Positions 4,901 through 7,301 of a stretch of DNA of 7,301 nucleotides are shown here, in pieces. A model generated the notes under the pieces. The model was not told where the DNA came from, searched no databases, and saw only the letters and a program-made list of their open reading frames with translations. The first letter of the stretch is position 1. Every line of letters begins with the position of its first letter. Source of the stretch: an uncultured Alistipes sp. (GTDB lineage Bacteria > Bacteroidota > Bacteroidia > Bacteroidales > Rikenellaceae); the NCBI GenBank assembly GCA_934754975.1, contig CAKVKI010000131.1, positions 1 through 7,301 on the forward strand, given 5' to 3'. The position numbers and the translations under genes were made by a program.

Positions 4901-7301
4901 GGTTCTGGTGCATCTCCGTTCGGAGGGCGATTTCCCGACCGAAAAACTTTACCACGGGGTTCCCGGCCGAATCGACCAGCTGCCGGAAGGCAACATCACT
5001 GTCAGCCTTATTTTCAGCGACACCACGCGCTGCTCGGCATCGGTAAACCTGCGGAAGAACGGCATCAACCACCTGCGCATGGACTCCCTTGCGACAAAAC
5101 CGGCCGACAGTTTCAGCCGGGGGCTGTTCCGGCGGCTGGAACAATACCTCGAAGTATCGCGCCCCGCGGCTCCGCTGGCCGACTACGACCCATCGGAATG
5201 GGACAGGATAAATCCGCTGACAAACCCGGGAGGATTCAGCGAGAACAACTTTACGGGCAAGGTGATTACGGGAACCGTACGCGATTCGCAGGGCGAGCCG
5301 GTCATCGGGGCGACCGTCATGGTCGAAGGGACGAAAACGGGAGTCGTCACCGACCAGACCGGCCGGTTCAGGATGCCCGACCCCGGAAAAGGGACACTGC
5401 TGGTCACCTATATCGGCTACCGGCCGTTTACCACACGCATCAGGTCGGGCTATAATTACAACATCGTTCTGCAGGAAGACACCAATGCGCTGGACGAAGT
5501 GGTCGTCGTGGGATACGGCAAGGCGAAAAGAAACTCCAGGACCGGAAGCGTCAGAACGGTAGTCCAATTTGCCGAATTCGACGAAACACTAGCCACCCCT
5601 CTCGAAGGGAAGCTCGCAGGGGTAACCCACGGCTTGCAGGACGCAAATACATCCTATATGATACGCGGCTCATCTTCGGTTACGGCCGGCACCCCGCCGC
5701 TGATCCTGGTGAACGGCGTGCCTTACGACGGCGCGCTGTCGGATTTCGATCCGGCCGCAATCCGGTCGATGAATATCCTCAAAAGCGCCGATGCGGCGAT
5801 TTACGGAGCGCGGGCCGCAAACGGCGTGATCCTGATCGAGACGACCGACCTCCCCGCCGCATCCGGCGAAGAAACGTTCCTGCCCGAACCGATCGGAACA
5901 AACTCGCTCCGAACCGATTTCCGCGACGATGCGTTCTGGCAGCCCCGCCTGACGACCGACAAAAAGGGGAAACTGACTTTCGAGGTGACCTACCCGGACG
6001 ACATCACCAACTGGAACGCGAACTTCATCGCCGTGGGCGGCCGCAGGCAGACGGATAAAAAGCAGGTGCGCATCAAATCGTTCAAGCCGCTGAACGCACA
6101 GCTCTCCGTGCCCCGCTTCGCGGTCGAGGGCGACAGCCTGACCGCCGTCGGACGGCTGACGAATCATCTGGGCGACACCCTGACCGTAAAACGCACCGTC
6201 GAAACCGACGCACACACAAACTCCGGCGACGTCCGGTTCGCCGCGTCGCACACCGACGCCATTCCCGTCACGGCCGTCGGGCAGGACAGCATCCGCATCA
6301 CCTACTCCCTGACCGCCCCGAACGGTTATTTCGACGGGGAACGGCGGGCGATTCCCGTATACAAGGCCGGCGTACTCGAAACGCACGGACAATTCGCGGT
6401 ACTCAACGACACGGTCACACGGCTCTTTACGCCCGATCCGGCGCTGGGCGAAGTGACGCTGCACGCCGAAGCGTCGGGCATGCAGACCTTCCTCGACGAA
6501 ATCGAAAAGGTCGATCGTTATCCTTACCTCTGCAACGAGCAGATGGCTTCGAAAGTCAAGGTCCTGCTCTCCAAAAAACGGATTTACGACCTGCTCGGCA
6601 AGAAATTCGGGGACGACGCCAAAATCGGGAACCTGATCCGCAAACTGCTCCGCAACCAGAACGGCGACAAACTCTGGGGCTGGTGGAATCAGGAAAATAC
6701 CGAGCTGTGGATTTCGCAGCAGGTCATCGAAGCCCTGCTCGACGCCGAAGCGGCGGGTTACAAAACCGGCTTCGACCGGCAGCCGGCGATTTTCACCCTG
6801 CTCTCCGGGCTGAACAATCGCTTATCGGAAACGGATGCGCCCGATCCGGCTGGAATCCGGAAAAACGAAATACTCTTCCTGCTCGAGGCGCTTCATAAAC
6901 TGGATGCCAAGATCGACTATCCCCGCTACTGCAACTTCGTGGCGGCGATGCCCGACACCCTGCTCTGTACGCGGCTGAAAACCATGGAGACGCTGATGCG
7001 GCTCGACCCCGGCCGGAAACCCGACACGGACTCCCTGCTGCGGCTCTCGGCCGAAACCATGATGGGATCGCTCTACTGGGCCGATGCCAAAGGCCCCGGA
7101 ATCCTGCCGCGGCCGTTCATGCTGCCGAACCTCAACACCGCAGAGAATACGCTCGCGGCATACCGCATCCTGCGGGCGGCGGGAGGCCACGAAACGGAAC
7201 TGGAAAAGATCCGCAACTACTTCTTCGAACAGCGCAGGAGCGGTTCGTGGCGCAACACCTACGAATCCTCGCGCATCGTCGAAACCATCCTGCCCGACAT
7301 G
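1848..7301 (+). CDS. Exported alpha-2-macroglobulin-like protein with embedded SusC-type regulatory and TonB-plug domains (partial, 3' end outside window)
   Basis: The frame is open for 1818 codons up to the window edge; I read every codon and found no stop or frameshift. The ATG at 1848 is preferred because a signal peptide starts there; an in-frame TAA lies upstream at 1791. Domains in order: signal peptide 1-19; a macroglobulin MG2-like domain with YKPGETV at 217-223; an MG3-like domain around 308-355; a further macroglobulin-like domain from 590 (YPGQTAEVEV); a long stretch of no recognised family, about 630-1135; a carboxypeptidase-like regulatory domain 1140-1211; LDEVVVVGYG at 1215-1224; a TonB-plug domain about 1249-1333; the A2M domain from about 1355; and a thioester domain from about 1558 with CNEQ at 1562-1565 and GWW at 1611-1613. 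Bacterial alpha-2-macroglobulins are thought to trap attacking proteases covalently in the envelope after a bait region is cut. The plug insertion sits where bait sequence would be expected. Usual partner genes, such as pbpC in proteobacteria, are not in the window. The family call is firm; the function of the insert is unknown. Confidence 0.9.
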   Translation, partial: MKHCCTIFLGLLCWSVSSAQNSLPESRKTSPETFIYQLDRKDLRDLHLKDRQPGEAMLHTFVGQYPDSVKIPELPRGNYLRVRTEGSKLVFSNLVVDNFYSSPVKDERVMLMLCDTTGNIIRNAVVKQGSKRLKFDPATQTYNTRRIGDGKVVEVDNDGVMHYITFEKDEGYPPHAGGFFKTGWQKIKYAFKRVFAPGRLPQKNKYDGFVVFSKPRYKPGETVRFKAHINRKGRPCDEKIDVALVSYYSPAIDTTLTALQPYRPGMYEWEFRLSDSLRLRLDKNYHIVFKTKEKNTNNVSGSFYYEEYELDRITFTATAGKEQYVRGDTVKLTLKAADENNMPVYDGRVEIAIKPSQYRRQEYLSRTAFVPDEIWKHSFGMEGKASKELTLPDSIFVRDVSMSYDVACTFFDAGNEKQERHLTLFRDARRRMIDYSVDKGMLTLRELADGRSVETPALLTAYNSEYDIVSQDSVTLPCTLPLSWIVSEYEVKTAAASEDIHVESLPGELLGYRFFRENGNVRLTVDNPAKFPFWYTIRRGGKTIEKGYTTQLDFSRRDRGKKGYAMQISYLQGENARTLQEGLPYTEKNLSMEVSTAMSVYPGQTAEVEVAVKDRRGRPVKNADVTAYAFTSKFGSYAPPVTIFGKSAAGRAIIPANYDADEDFFRNRIPMDWQLWRQRMGLDSIEYYKFLYPEPFYSYSEQAPGRLTQLSPYVVIDGEVQGVHILWIDEQPHYFSQAEQLNAYSFPVWPGIHSLRMRTYDREVTVDNVFVGEGTKTIISVDGKQEGETRILRAPAYDRPVRISVAESGKKEKGRLTEWEASVLKKHLITVDDTFGSVTLLTTKHIGRPYATQGAPLPGILQAGGIYYYLNHAERQQRYDYRGLPRAGRPILAGPFPYRGFAGDGKFAGTLWSDTLLVNNFEIEGGNRYGIWKGYLKQQSWEREPFRREIARFTPEVSFTQNALTADTIRELFRKRLTETLRRRVGLIGTAPTVHPQDKCRLQIGIGRMADRKTSKDVVLVHLRSEGDFPTEKLYHGVPGRIDQLPEGNITVSLIFSDTTRCSASVNLRKNGINHLRMDSLATKPADSFSRGLFRRLEQYLEVSRPAAPLADYDPSEWDRINPLTNPGGFSENNFTGKVITGTVRDSQGEPVIGATVMVEGTKTGVVTDQTGRFRMPDPGKGTLLVTYIGYRPFTTRIRSGYNYNIVLQEDTNALDEVVVVGYGKAKRNSRTGSVRTVVQFAEFDETLATPLEGKLAGVTHGLQDANTSYMIRGSSSVTAGTPPLILVNGVPYDGALSDFDPAAIRSMNILKSADAAIYGARAANGVILIETTDLPAASGEETFLPEPIGTNSLRTDFRDDAFWQPRLTTDKKGKLTFEVTYPDDITNWNANFIAVGGRRQTDKKQVRIKSFKPLNAQLSVPRFAVEGDSLTAVGRLTNHLGDTLTVKRTVETDAHTNSGDVRFAASHTDAIPVTAVGQDSIRITYSLTAPNGYFDGERRAIPVYKAGVLETHGQFAVLNDTVTRLFTPDPALGEVTLHAEASGMQTFLDEIEKVDRYPYLCNEQMASKVKVLLSKKRIYDLLGKKFGDDAKIGNLIRKLLRNQNGDKLWGWWNQENTELWISQQVIEALLDAEAAGYKTGFDRQPAIFTLLSGLNNRLSETDAPDPAGIRKNEILFLLEALHKLDAKIDYPRYCNFVAAMPDTLLCTRLKTMETLMRLDPGRKPDTDSLLRLSAETMMGSLYWADAKGPGILPRPFMLPNLNTAENTLAAYRILRAAGGHETELEKIRNYFFEQRRSGSWRNTYESSRIVETILPDM
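5265..5480 (+). other. Carboxypeptidase-like regulatory domain inside the macroglobulin-like protein
   Basis: Residues 1140-1211 start with ITGTVRDSQGEPVIGATV, continue with GVVTDQTGRF, and close with VTYIGYRPFTT and NIVLQED. This is the pattern of the small Ig-like CarboxypepD_reg-like domain that begins most SusC-type TonB-dependent transporters. In those it lies in the periplasm ahead of the TonB box and plug. Here the same order is kept, but the domain lies about 1140 residues into an exported protein instead of at its N-terminus. Confidence 0.9.
5592..5843 (+). other. TonB-dependent receptor plug domain inside the macroglobulin-like protein
   Basis: Residues about 1249-1332 contain the landmarks of a SusC-type plug in order: LEGKLAGV, IRGSSSVTAG, PLILVNGVPYDG, IRSMNILKSADAA, then IYGARAANGVILIET. 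In a transporter this domain fills the lumen of a 22-strand outer-membrane barrel of several hundred residues. Here the sequence turns within about 25 residues into an A2M domain, so no barrel is attached. Whether it docks into another protein's barrel, contacts TonB, or serves only as a structural module is unknown. Confidence 0.88.
5910..6180 (+). other. A2M domain of the macroglobulin-like protein
   Basis: Starting near residue 1355, the pattern R-x-x-F, W-x-P-x-L/T-x-D-x-x-G-x-L is followed by a short Pro-Asp turn and NWNANFIAVG. This is the signature of the A2M (alpha-2-macroglobulin core) domain, in which a tryptophan closes the TD..G...F...PD..T.W pattern (W1364, W1389). The stretch LNAQLSVPRFAVEGDSLTA afterwards is also typical. 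The end point is approximate. Confidence 0.8.
6519..7301 (+). other. Thioester domain of the macroglobulin-like protein, with CNEQ motif (partial)
   Basis: YPYLCNEQMASKV at residues 1558-1570 matches the thioester region of alpha-2-macroglobulins (YPYGCxEQxxS). C1562 (codon at 6531) and Q1565 (codon at 6540) are the residues that form the internal Cys-Gln thioester, and both are kept. WGWWNQENTELWISQQ and the following ALLDAEAAGY match the next helical repeats of the alpha/alpha toroid. The domain continues past the window edge, so its later catalytic features cannot be checked. Confidence 0.85.

Noticed and set aside
4428..5567. Open frame of 379 codons on the minus strand
   Set aside because: It is antisense to the SusC-like part of the macroglobulin gene, with no recognisable domain and no promoter; it is a composition shadow.
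5220..5900. Possibility that a separate SusC transporter gene starts here and the fusion is an artefact
   Set aside because: The frame is unbroken on both sides, there is no start codon with promoter, and the sequence after the plug is an A2M domain and not a barrel.
5670..6464. Open frame of 264 codons on the minus strand
   Set aside because: It is antisense to the plug and A2M domains, which are well matched on the + strand; no motif supports it.

Overview
The window looks like chromosomal DNA of a GC-rich member of the Bacteroidota, most plausibly a gut genus such as Alistipes. Three things point there. The best promoter fits the Bacteroidota form (TTTG, about 20 bp, TAnnTTTG). Neither internal start codon has a Shine-Dalgarno sequence. 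The large gene contains SusC-type N-terminal domains, a Bacteroidota hallmark, and codons mostly end in C or G. The genus is inferred from composition and style only.

The layout is three genes, all on the + strand. Positions 1-440 hold the C-terminal end of a membrane-bound family 2 glycosyltransferase whose catalytic part lies upstream of the window. A well-formed promoter at 446-477 precedes a complete gene at 500-1678, a soluble 392-residue signalling protein with a receiver domain followed by a histidine kinase. A likely intrinsic terminator at 1721-1764 closes it. A weak second promoter candidate near 1820-1826 precedes a very large gene that begins at ATG 1848 and is still open at 7301 (at least 1818 codons, read codon by codon with no stop).

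The large gene is the centre of interest. It encodes an exported alpha-2-macroglobulin-like protein: signal peptide, macroglobulin-type beta domains, an A2M domain, and a thioester domain with an intact CNEQ motif. Between the macroglobulin domains and the A2M domain sit a carboxypeptidase-like regulatory domain, a TonB-box-like LDEVVVVGYG motif and a TonB-receptor plug domain, the same order as the front end of SusC-type outer-membrane transporters. No outer-membrane barrel follows; the macroglobulin fold resumes instead. This suggests a protease trap or envelope-defence protein that has borrowed, or docks to, the TonB/SusC machinery. The role is inference.

The three genes show no clear functional link: each of the two internal genes seems to have its own promoter, and no mobile element, RNA gene or CRISPR array was seen.
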